From: Alphaproteobacteria bacterium
GTDB lineage: Bacteria > Pseudomonadota > Alphaproteobacteria > Caulobacterales > Parvularculaceae
NCBI GenBank assembly: GCA_030428745.1
Contig: JAUIEG010000147.1
Coordinates: 1-6,738, forward strand
Length of the DNA: 6,738 bases
Reading direction: 5' to 3'
Shown here: in pieces, positions 1 through 5,558 of the stretch
Layout of the letters: every line of letters starts with the position of its first letter
Position numbering within the stretch: the stretch's first letter is position 1
Made by a program: the position numbers and the translations under genes
The notes under the pieces: model-generated
The model's database searches: none
What the model was told of the DNA's origin: nothing
Seen by the model: only the letters and a program-made list of their open reading frames with translations

Positions 1-17
1 GCCGGGTCATTGTACCG

Positions 18-46
18 TCCCGCCCAGCAAATGGGCGGGGCTTTGT
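18..46 (+). terminator. Probable rho-independent terminator of an upstream unit
   Basis: A perfect 8-bp stem, CCCGCCCA (19-26) with TGGGCGGG (32-39), encloses the 5-nt loop GCAAA; a T-G wobble pair (18/40) can extend it. The sequence CTTTGT follows, so the T tract is short (three T). The hairpin sits about 20 nt before the lipoprotein start. It most likely ends transcription of a gene lying left of the window. The short T run is the main weakness. Confidence 0.55.
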
Positions 47-54
47 CGCATTTT

Positions 55-59
55 GGGAG
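55..59 (+). promoter_or_regulatory. Ribosome binding site deciding the lipoprotein start
   Basis: GGGAG lies 5 nt before the ATG at 65. It overlaps the alternative in-frame TTG at 53, which therefore lacks its own site and is disfavoured. Confidence 0.6.
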
Positions 60-64
60 TTGTC

Positions 65-430
65 ATGCGCATTGAGATATTTTCCGGAGCCGTCCTTTTC
101 GCTGTTCTCACCGCAGGCTGTTCCTCTGCGCCGTTCAGCTATGCCAGCGACCGCTGCACCGGCCAGCACAATGCCTGCCAGACCGACTGCACGGATCTCG
201 ATGACGGCGCCGCGCGCTCGGCTTGCATTCAGCGCTGCTACGCGGTTGAGGATAGATGCCGGAGTAGCGGTTATGACGGGACAGGATCGTCCCTCGCCGT
301 TGACAGCGGCGTCGGCGCGGCGCGGTCGCAAAAGGAAAAAGAAGCCGCCTACGAAGAATGGCGTGCACAGCGCCAGCGCGAGCGCACGGAGTCCGGCGAG
401 AGCGATGTCGACATCGAAGTCGTCGAGTAA
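65..430 (+). CDS. Small Cys-rich predicted lipoprotein with twin CX3C motif
   Basis: This 121-residue protein is not one I recognise. Residues 1-18 form a short signal peptide ending in the lipobox LTAG-C19, so it should be lipid-anchored in the cell envelope. The mature part has six cysteines (31, 38, 42, 54, 58, 65) spaced C-X6-C-X3-C-X11-C-X3-C-X6-C, a mirror-symmetric pattern. By analogy with twin CX3C proteins this suggests two antiparallel helices stapled by disulfides (38-58, 42-54 and perhaps 31-65), which would fit an oxidising periplasm. A Gly/Ser-rich linker (about 68-86) leads to a highly charged, probably helical tail (88-121, many E, K, R) ending acidic. The ATG at 65 is chosen because GGGAG (55-59) lies 5 nt upstream and the lipoprotein signal starts there; an in-frame TTG at 53 would add four residues but overlaps that site. 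The gene follows a terminator-like hairpin and precedes the repeat region. Function is unknown. Confidence 0.8.
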   Translation: MRIEIFSGAVLFAVLTAGCSSAPFSYASDRCTGQHNACQTDCTDLDDGAARSACIQRCYAVEDRCRSSGYDGTGSSLAVDSGVGAARSQKEKEAAYEEWRAQRQRERTESGESDVDIEVVE

Positions 431-469
431 ATAAAAAGAACTACGACCGAGGGAGGGGCAAAGCGCCTC

Positions 470-493
470 ATGATGAAGCGAAGACAATTACTG
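470..493 (+). repeat. Direct repeat, left copy of the receptor gene's 5' end
   Basis: These 24 bases match 679-702 at 23 positions (473 A against 682 T). They cover the start codon and codons 2-8 of the TRAP receptor gene. Similarity stops abruptly after codon 8 and is not convincing upstream of the ATG, apart from an A-rich stretch at comparable distance. The two copies are offset by 209 bp, which is not a multiple of three. Confidence 0.85.
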
Positions 494-685
494 CCCGCGC
501 GCGAAGGCGCGCAAACTATGAATCTTGGGCGCGAAGGCGCGCAAACTATAAATCTTGGGCGCGAAGGCGCGCAAACTATAAATCTTGGGCGTGAAGGCGC
601 GCAAACTATAAATCTTGGGCGCGAAGGCGCGCAAACTCAAAAAAAAGATAAAGCGCGCACTCGGGGAGATGGCGGCGTATGTTGA
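470..685 (+). CDS. Doubtful 71-residue leader-like ORF made of decapeptide repeats
   Basis: This open frame starts with a near copy of the first eight codons of the downstream TRAP receptor gene (MMKRRQLL against MLKRRQLL). It then reads through the 30-bp tandem repeats as a decapeptide, REGAQTINLG, repeated about four times. It ends in a basic tail, and its stop (683-685) overlaps the receptor start (679) by 7 nt. A purine-rich GGGAGGGG (451-458) lies 11 nt upstream, so initiation is possible. After the twin-arginine segment there is no hydrophobic core, so it would not be a working Tat signal. The frame stays open because the repeat length is a multiple of three. It is more likely the remnant of a duplicated or interrupted gene start than a functional protein, though translational coupling into the receptor cannot be excluded. 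Confidence 0.2.
   Translation: MMKRRQLLPAREGAQTMNLGREGAQTINLGREGAQTINLGREGAQTINLGREGAQTQKKDKARTRGDGGVC
501..637 (+). repeat. 30-bp tandem repeat (minisatellite), 4.6 copies
   Basis: Full units start at 501, 531, 561 and 591, with a 17-bp partial unit at 621-637. Units at 531 and 561 are identical; the first differs by one base (520 G for A) and the fourth by one base (592 T for C). Each unit contains GCGCG-AAGG-CGCGC, a 5-bp GC hairpin with a 4-nt loop, followed by an AT-rich AACTATAAATCTT. After the partial unit the sequence becomes a run of eight A (639-646). The period is constant and there are no unique spacers, so this is not a CRISPR array. Near-identity of the units implies recent expansion. 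Confidence 0.92.
585..612 (+). promoter_or_regulatory. Candidate sigma70-type promoter inside the repeat array
   Basis: TTGGGC (585-590) and TATAAA (607-612) are separated by 16 bp, giving a fair -35 and a good -10 (five of six consensus bases). The same pair recurs at 525-530/547-552 and 555-560/577-582 because it is built into the 30-bp unit. The copy at 585 is the last complete one before the TRAP operon; initiation near 619 would give a leader of about 60 nt. The first repeat lacks the -35 and has TATGAA, and the partial last repeat lacks the -10. Promoter activity is inferred from sequence only. Confidence 0.35.
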
Positions 686-702
686 AGCGAAGACAATTAC
701 TG
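679..702 (+). repeat. Direct repeat, right copy (real start of the receptor gene)
   Basis: This is the partner of 470-493, with 23 of 24 bases identical, and forms codons 1-8 of the TRAP receptor gene. Recombination between the two copies would remove 209 bp, including the whole repeat array, and place the receptor frame directly behind the upstream GGGAGGGG (451-458). Confidence 0.85.
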
Positions 703-1794
703 ACGGGCGGCGCTATAGGCGCCGCAGGACTGGTCGCCGGGTGTGAATGCGGCGCGCCCGCCGGCGGCGCGACAATCCCCGGCGCGATCAATTCCCGCGA
801 ACTGAAAATGGTGACCACCTGGCCTAAGGATTTTCCCGGCCTCGGCGCCATACCGGAGCGCGTCGCCCGTTTCATCACGGAAATGTCCGGCGGGGCCATC
901 ACCGTGCGCGTCTTTGCTGCGGGCGAGCTTGTCAGCGCATTTGAGAGTTTTGACGCCGTCTCGAACGGCGCGGCCGATATGTATCACGGCGCTGAATATT
1001 ACTGGGTCGGCAAATCGCCCGGCTTTAACTTCTTCACCGCCGTTCCCTTCGGCATGACGATTTCGGAAATCATGGCGTGGACGGAATTTGGCGGCGGCCA
1101 ACCGCTCTGGGACGAGCTCTCCGCGAAGTTCAACATCAAACCTATCGCCGCCGGCAATTCCGGCCATCAATTGGGCGGCTGGTTTAAAAAGGAAATCAAC
1201 TCACTCGAAGATCTGCGCGGTCTCAAAATGCGCATGCCGGGCCTTGGCGGCGAAGTCCTGCGCCGCATCGGCGCCTCCGCCGTCGCCATCTCGGGCGGCG
1301 AGATCTACCCCGCTCTCCAATCGGGCGCCATCGACGCCACGGAATGGGTTGGCCCGTGGAACGATCTCGCTTTCGGTTTTTATCAGGAAGCCAAGTATTA
1401 TTACTGGCCGGGCTTTCATGAGCCGGGCTCGCAGGTCGCCTGCGGGATCAATCTTGACCTCTGGAACACTTTTACAGCGACGGAAAAATCCATCATCATC
1501 GGCGCCTGCCAACGCGCCAACAATATTTCCATCGCCGAATTCACCCATCACAACGCCATCGCGCTGGAGCAACTGATCAACGACCACGGCGTCCAACTGC
1601 GCCAGATGCCGGAAGACGTCATGGCCGCACTCGCGGACGCCAGCAAAACCGTGCTGGAGGAAGCCGCCGCTACGGACGACATGACGAACCGGATTTATCA
1701 GAGCTTCCGGGAGTCTCTCATCCGGTCCATGCAATGGAGCCGGATTTCCGACGAAGCCTACATGGCCGCGCGCCGCACAGCGTTCAATCTTTAG
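679..1794 (+). CDS. dctP: TRAP transporter solute receptor, DctP family (TakP-like)
   Basis: This 371-residue protein is the extracytoplasmic receptor of a tripartite ATP-independent periplasmic (TRAP) transporter. It captures the solute and passes it to the permeases encoded next. The N-terminus has a twin-arginine signal (K3-R4-R5-Q-L-L, then a Gly/Ala-rich core) and a lipobox-like LVAG-C22, suggesting Tat export and possibly a lipid anchor. The body shows the TakP-type layout: AEYYWVGKSPGFNFFTAVPFG (about 105-125), GHQLGGWFKKE (162-172), LKMRMPGLGG (182-191), ATEWVGPW (220-227) and PGSQVACG (249-256). Gln164, Arg185, Glu222-Trp223 and Gln252 correspond to the residues that in TakP bind the carboxylate and a sodium ion holding a 2-oxoacid. 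A 2-oxo- or 2-hydroxy-monocarboxylate is therefore the likely ligand, but the exact substrate is not readable. The ATG at 679 is chosen because it begins the Tat signal and has GGGGAG at 663-668. The symbol is the family name. Confidence 0.93.
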   Translation: MLKRRQLLTGGAIGAAGLVAGCECGAPAGGATIPGAINSRELKMVTTWPKDFPGLGAIPERVARFITEMSGGAITVRVFAAGELVSAFESFDAVSNGAADMYHGAEYYWVGKSPGFNFFTAVPFGMTISEIMAWTEFGGGQPLWDELSAKFNIKPIAAGNSGHQLGGWFKKEINSLEDLRGLKMRMPGLGGEVLRRIGASAVAISGGEIYPALQSGAIDATEWVGPWNDLAFGFYQEAKYYYWPGFHEPGSQVACGINLDLWNTFTATEKSIIIGACQRANNISIAEFTHHNAIALEQLINDHGVQLRQMPEDVMAALADASKTVLEEAAATDDMTNRIYQSFRESLIRSMQWSRISDEAYMAARRTAFNL

Positions 1795-1796
1795 CC

Positions 1797-2567
1797 ATGC
1801 TTGATCTCGCTGGGGACATTCTCAACTGGGCGGCGGCGGGAATTTTCTTTCCGCTGCTGTTTCTGCCGCTGGGGCTTTTGTTTTCTGACAAACGGCCCAG
1901 CTTGTTTTGGGCGGCGTTCACTGTGCTGGTTGTTTGCGCCGGACTTCTCTTCGCTCGCTTTACGCCAGTGCTGGCGCTGACGCCGTCGCCAACAAAAGTG
2001 ATGTGGTTCGCGAGCTTATTCGCCGCAACAGTGACGACGACCGCCGTCATCGGCTCAAAAAAAACGTCCTGGTATCTTTCCGGCGCGTTTGAACTGATCA
2101 CCAAGACCATAGGCCGCAGCGTTATGTGGCTGCTCCTTGCCATGGCCGTCATCCAGTTCGGCGTCGTCATCCTGCGCTACGTCTTCGGCCTCAACTACAT
2201 CTTCATGCAGGAATCGATCACCTATATGCACGGCGCCGTGTTCCTGCTCGCGGGCGGTTACGCTCTCCTTACGGATGACCATGTGCGCGTGGACATTTTC
2301 TATCGCGAGGCGCCGCCGAAGCGAAAAGCGCTGGTCGATCTTCTCGGGACCTATCTCTTGCTCACTCCCGTCTGCCTTCTATTGATCTGGACAGCCTCGC
2401 CCTATGTGGCGCGCTCCTGGTCAGTTGGCGAAGGCTCCAATGAAACTTCCGGGATACAGGCGCTCTTTATCCTTAAATCCTTCATTCCCGCTTTCGCCGC
2501 CTTGATGATGATGGCCGGATTCGTCATCGCCGCGCGCGCCGTCGCAACCCTGAAGGAGCGCGGCTGA
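1797..2567 (+). CDS. dctQ: TRAP transporter small permease, DctQ family, extended N-terminus
   Basis: This 256-residue inner-membrane protein is the small membrane subunit that pairs with DctM. The DctQ core runs from about residue 98 to the end: a membrane segment ending in RYVF (108-130), QESITYMHGAVFLLAGGYALL (138-158), the conserved HVRVD (162-166), then two more segments (about 180-202 and 225-247). In front lie about 95 extra residues with three further hydrophobic segments (about 10-29, 35-54, 65-85), for seven in all; ordinary DctQ proteins have four in about 160-200 residues. The ATG at 1797, 2 nt after the receptor stop, is preferred over an in-frame ATG at 1734 inside the receptor gene, which would add 21 polar residues before the first membrane segment. 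There is no clear ribosome site, so coupling to the receptor is likely. Its stop overlaps the next start as TGATG. Confidence 0.88.
   Translation: MLDLAGDILNWAAAGIFFPLLFLPLGLLFSDKRPSLFWAAFTVLVVCAGLLFARFTPVLALTPSPTKVMWFASLFAATVTTTAVIGSKKTSWYLSGAFELITKTIGRSVMWLLLAMAVIQFGVVILRYVFGLNYIFMQESITYMHGAVFLLAGGYALLTDDHVRVDIFYREAPPKRKALVDLLGTYLLLTPVCLLLIWTASPYVARSWSVGEGSNETSGIQALFILKSFIPAFAALMMMAGFVIAARAVATLKERG
2553..2558 (+). promoter_or_regulatory. Strong ribosome binding site for the large permease
   Basis: AAGGAG lies inside the last codons of dctQ, 8 nt before the ATG at 2567. It supports that start and translation coupled to the overlapping stop of dctQ. Confidence 0.7.
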
Positions 2568-4189
2568 TGGAATTCGAGATCGGCAATGTCGCCTTTTGCG
2601 CTTGCGCCATCGCGGGCTGGCTCGACATCTTAATGGTGCTGGTTCTGTGCGTTGTGCTGATGATGGGATATCCGGTTGCGTTCAGTCTCGCCGGAACGGC
2701 CCTCCTCTTCGCCGTTCTCGGCCTGATGTTCGGCGTCTTCGATATTTCTTATCTCATCCCCTTCCCGCAACGCGTCTTCGGCGCCGTCTCCAATACGACG
2801 CTGATCGCGGTGCCCATGTTCATTCTCATGGGCGTCATTCTGGAAAAATCGAAGATCGCCGAAGAACTGCTTGACGAAATGGCGAAGCTGTTCGGATCAC
2901 TGCCCGGTGGACTTGGACTGTCCGTCACCATTGTCGGCATGCTCCTCGCAGCATCCACCGGCATTGTCGGCGCCACCGTCGTCACTATGGGATTGCTCAG
3001 CCTGCCGACGATGCTCCGGCGCGGCTACGATCCCGCTTTCGCCTCGGGGTCTATCGCGGCGGCCGGAACGCTCGGCCAGATCATTCCACCGTCGATCGTG
3101 CTGATCCTTTTGGGCGACGTCATTTCCAACGCTTATCAGCGCGCGCAGCTTCAGCAGGGAATCATGTCGCCGGACACCGTGTCCGTCGGCCATCTCTTCG
3201 CCGGCGCTCTCTTTCCCGGCCTTATGCTCGTGGGCTTTTACATCTGCTGGCAGCTTTTCGTGGCGCTGACATCGCCGAAAAAAGCGCCGGCGATCCCCGC
3301 CGCGGAACTCGGCAGCCGAAAAGAAGTCTGGGCCGCGGCCATGAAAACCCTGCCGCCGCCGCTCATTCTCATCATTGCCGTGCTGGGCTCAATCCTTGCG
3401 GGCGTCGCCACGCCGACGGAAGCCGCCAGCGTCGGCGCCATCGGCGCATTGCTGATCGCCGGCATGCGCCTTGCGCCCAAAGGATCGCTGCTCGCGGGGC
3501 GTTTTGCGGTTCTTGTGTCCGCCATCGCCATCATCGGGCTTCTCATCCTGACGTCTACGCTCGATCTGCGTCTTGGCCGCGACAGCATATCCCTCACGGA
3601 AACCGCAGGCATTGCTATCGCTTTTCTTTTCTTCGCTTTGACGCCATGGGGCGTCGTCGCCAGCCTTTTCCAGTTGCATCGGGAAAAGGCGATGGCGCCG
3701 ATCTTCGATCAGACCGCGCGGGTGACGACCATGGTCTTCACCATTCTTATTGGCGCCGCCCTCTTCTCGCTCGTCTTCCGCGGGCTCGGCGGCGACGACA
3801 CGGTGCACCGCGCGCTCGCGGCGACACCGGGCGGCGTTGTCGGCGCAGTCCTGACCGTGATGCTGGTGATGTTCGTTCTCGGTTTCTTTCTCGACTTTAT
3901 CGAGATCACGCTGGTCGTGGTGCCGCTGGTTGGTCCGCCGCTGCTCGCCATGGGACTCGATCCTGTCTGGCTCGGCGTGATGATGGCGATCAACCTGCAG
4001 ACGTCGTTTCTGACGCCGCCATTTGGGTTTGCGCTCTTCTATCTGCGCGGCGTCGCGCCGCCGGAAGTCAAAACCGCAGACATTTATCGCGGCGCTATTC
4101 CCTATATCGGGGTGCAGCTTCTTGCGCTCGGCGTACTGGCGCTCTGGCCGCAGATCGCCACCTGGCTTCCCGGCGTGCTCTACGATTAA
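2567..4189 (+). CDS. dctM: TRAP transporter large permease, DctM family
   Basis: This 540-residue polytopic inner-membrane protein is the transport channel of the system, thought to couple solute entry to a sodium gradient. Family hallmarks appear in order: VPMFILMGVILEKS (82-95), AASTGIVGATVVTMG (128-142), GTLGQIIPPSIVLILLGD (167-184), GVATPTEAASVGAIGALL (279-296), FLDFIEITLVVVP (441-453) and NLQTSFLTPPFGFALFYLRG (476-495). Standard DctM proteins have about 425-440 residues. The excess here is mainly between the PTEAA motif (282-286) and the TTMVFTILIGAALF segment (387-400), where two extra hydrophobic stretches occur (about 308-330 and 346-368), plus a short polar stretch near 188-205. This fits the longer, FcbT3-like large permeases named after chloroaromatic or mannitol transporters, though that name does not fix the substrate. 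The start overlaps the dctQ stop by 1 nt. No terminator hairpin is visible after the stop, which is shared as TTAA with the converging gene. Confidence 0.94.
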   Translation: MEFEIGNVAFCACAIAGWLDILMVLVLCVVLMMGYPVAFSLAGTALLFAVLGLMFGVFDISYLIPFPQRVFGAVSNTTLIAVPMFILMGVILEKSKIAEELLDEMAKLFGSLPGGLGLSVTIVGMLLAASTGIVGATVVTMGLLSLPTMLRRGYDPAFASGSIAAAGTLGQIIPPSIVLILLGDVISNAYQRAQLQQGIMSPDTVSVGHLFAGALFPGLMLVGFYICWQLFVALTSPKKAPAIPAAELGSRKEVWAAAMKTLPPPLILIIAVLGSILAGVATPTEAASVGAIGALLIAGMRLAPKGSLLAGRFAVLVSAIAIIGLLILTSTLDLRLGRDSISLTETAGIAIAFLFFALTPWGVVASLFQLHREKAMAPIFDQTARVTTMVFTILIGAALFSLVFRGLGGDDTVHRALAATPGGVVGAVLTVMLVMFVLGFFLDFIEITLVVVPLVGPPLLAMGLDPVWLGVMMAINLQTSFLTPPFGFALFYLRGVAPPEVKTADIYRGAIPYIGVQLLALGVLALWPQIATWLPGVLYD

Positions 4190-5403
4190 GCGAGAGTTTT
4201 AAGGTCGACGCTCATATCAGCAAGCTTGACTGGATCAAGCGCAGCGCCAGTCATGATCAGCTTCTTGCCCATGGCGAAAGACGCCGGATCGTTAATGGCG
4301 TCGACGGCGAGCGCTTTACCGTCTTTCAGATACCAGACAGCGAATTTTTTCTCCACCGGATCGCCGCGCACGATCATATCATCATGGCCCTCCATCAATC
4401 CGACCGTCTGCAACTTCACATCATACTGATCGGACCAGAACCAGGGCAGCGCATCGTAAATAACCTTGCCGCCGATCATATTCGCCGCCGCCGCTTTCGC
4501 CTGTTCGATGGCGTTGGGCACGGACTCAAGCCGCATGCGCCGGCCGTAACGCGGGGACGGAAAATTGGTGCAGTCGCCCGCGGCGAAAATCGCCGGGTCA
4601 GAGGTGCGCGCATATTCATCAACGACAATGCCGTTCTCAATGTCGAGCCCGGCTTCTGTCGCAAGCGAAACTTCCGGCGCCGCGCCGATCCCCACCAGCG
4701 CGGTTTCGCATTCGATGATTTCACCATCGGCGAGGCGCGCGCCGTGAATGCGCCCCTCTCCTTCAAAGGCTTCAAAAGCAGCGCCAAGCCGCAGATCGAC
4801 GCCGGCGCCTTTATGGAGCTCTTGATAAAAAGCAGAAACGGGCTCGCTGGCGACACGGGCGAGAACGCGCGGCGCCATTTCAAGGACGCTCACCTCGCGG
4901 CCCGCCTGGCGCGCAACGGCGGCGACCTCAAGCCCGATATACCCGGCGCCGACAATGACAACACGCCCGGGCGCAGCCAGCATCGGTCGCAGCGCATCAG
5001 AATCCGCCAGAGTCCTTAGATAATGTACGCCGGTCAGATCCGCGCCGGGCGCCGAAATCCGCCGCGGCGGCGCGCCTGTCGCGATCAACAGAACGTCATA
5101 GGCATGCGCCTCGCCATCGTCGGTCGAAACAGTCTTCGCCTTGCGATCAACGCCTGTCGCAGCGACGCCGAGATGCAGTGCAATCTCTTGCTTTTCATAA
5201 AACTCCGCAGGCCGCAGATAGAGCCGCGCTTCGTCGAGATCGCCTTTGAGATAAGCTTTGGACAATGGCGGGCGCTGATAAGGCGGCGCTTCTTCCACGC
5301 CGATCATTGTGATCGCGCCTTTGTAGCCGCCCTGACGCAGGGAAACGGCCGCCTGTGCGCCCGCCTGCCCCGCGCCTATAATAACAATGCGCTCTACCGT
5401 CAT
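4186..5403 (-). CDS. FAD-dependent ferredoxin reductase-type oxidoreductase
   Basis: This 405-residue cytoplasmic flavoprotein resembles putidaredoxin/rhodocoxin reductases, which pass electrons from NADH through FAD to a small [2Fe-2S] ferredoxin serving a cytochrome P450 or dioxygenase. Visible parts: the FAD-binding fold VIIGAGQAGAQAA (7-19); the family motif YQRPPLSK (42-49); the ATG link LLIATGAPPRR (105-115); a second Rossmann motif VVIVGAGYIGLE (148-159) with Glu175 after the second strand, which favours NADH over NADPH; the second FAD motif ending FAAGDC (273-278); and the C-terminal dimer/reductase domain beginning PWFWSDQYDVKLQTVG (320-335). Length is normal for the family. The ATG at 5403 directly precedes the FAD motif; only a weak GGA lies upstream. 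No ferredoxin or oxygenase gene is in view, so the electron acceptor is unknown. It could also be a nitrite/monodehydroascorbate-reductase-like or AIF-like enzyme. Confidence 0.9.
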   Translation of the reverse strand: MTVERIVIIGAGQAGAQAAVSLRQGGYKGAITMIGVEEAPPYQRPPLSKAYLKGDLDEARLYLRPAEFYEKQEIALHLGVAATGVDRKAKTVSTDDGEAHAYDVLLIATGAPPRRISAPGADLTGVHYLRTLADSDALRPMLAAPGRVVIVGAGYIGLEVAAVARQAGREVSVLEMAPRVLARVASEPVSAFYQELHKGAGVDLRLGAAFEAFEGEGRIHGARLADGEIIECETALVGIGAAPEVSLATEAGLDIENGIVVDEYARTSDPAIFAAGDCTNFPSPRYGRRMRLESVPNAIEQAKAAAANMIGGKVIYDALPWFWSDQYDVKLQTVGLMEGHDDMIVRGDPVEKKFAVWYLKDGKALAVDAINDPASFAMGKKLIMTGAALDPVKLADMSVDLKTLA

Positions 5404-5558
5404 GATATATCGTCCGTCACCACCGCTTTTTCAAAGACCCTATTAGAAGAAATAACAACAGATTCCACCCCCGCCTATTCCATTTCACGTCCGGATGCCT
5501 ATTGGTAGCGCCCGACAATCAGCTTCGTAGCCGATGCCGTAGCCGACAGGGAAGTAAG
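5404..5558. other. Divergent intergenic region between the flavoprotein gene and glcB
   Basis: These 155 bp must contain the promoters of both divergent genes, but no convincing -35/-10 pair is visible on either strand. Structure seen: an 8-bp direct repeat GTAGCCGA at 5527-5534 and 5539-5546 (12-bp period) just before the glcB ribosome site; a short inverted repeat ATTG/CAAT (5501-5504/5516-5519); and CTTT-TTC-AAAG (5426-5436). All are short enough to occur by chance. Confidence 0.4.
5548..5554 (+). promoter_or_regulatory. Ribosome binding site of glcB
   Basis: AGGGAAG lies 4 nt before the ATG at 5559. It supports this start, which also matches the expected N-terminus of malate synthase G. 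Confidence 0.6.

Noticed and set aside
431..469. Duplication of the sequence upstream of the receptor start
   Set aside because: Aligned with 640-678 without gaps only about half the bases agree, mostly in A-rich positions, so the duplication cannot be extended upstream of the ATG.
358..594. Open frame reading the repeats as ARRRANYKSW decapeptides
   Set aside because: It starts out of frame inside the lipoprotein gene, has no ribosome site, and stays open only because the repeat unit is a multiple of three.
501..637. CRISPR array
   Set aside because: The 30-bp units abut directly with no unique spacers and no cas genes are nearby; it is a simple tandem repeat.
619..646. Rho-independent terminator formed by the last repeat hairpin
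   Set aside because: The GC hairpin is followed by a run of A rather than T on the plus strand, and on the minus strand the T run precedes the hairpin instead of following it.
1734..1796. Longer dctQ start at 1734
   Set aside because: It would overlap the receptor gene by 61 nt and add a polar stretch before the first membrane segment; the ATG at 1797 fits operon spacing better.
3646..5019. A 457-codon plus-strand open frame spanning the end of dctM and the flavoprotein gene
   Set aside because: It is out of frame with dctM and antisense to the flavoprotein gene, both of which carry full family motifs, and its own translation is Arg-rich with no recognisable domain.
5426..5546. Operators in the region before glcB (CTTT-TTC-AAAG, ATTG/CAAT inverted repeat, GTAGCCGA direct repeat)
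   Set aside because: All are 4-8 bases per arm, match no regulator site I can name with confidence, and are expected by chance at this length.
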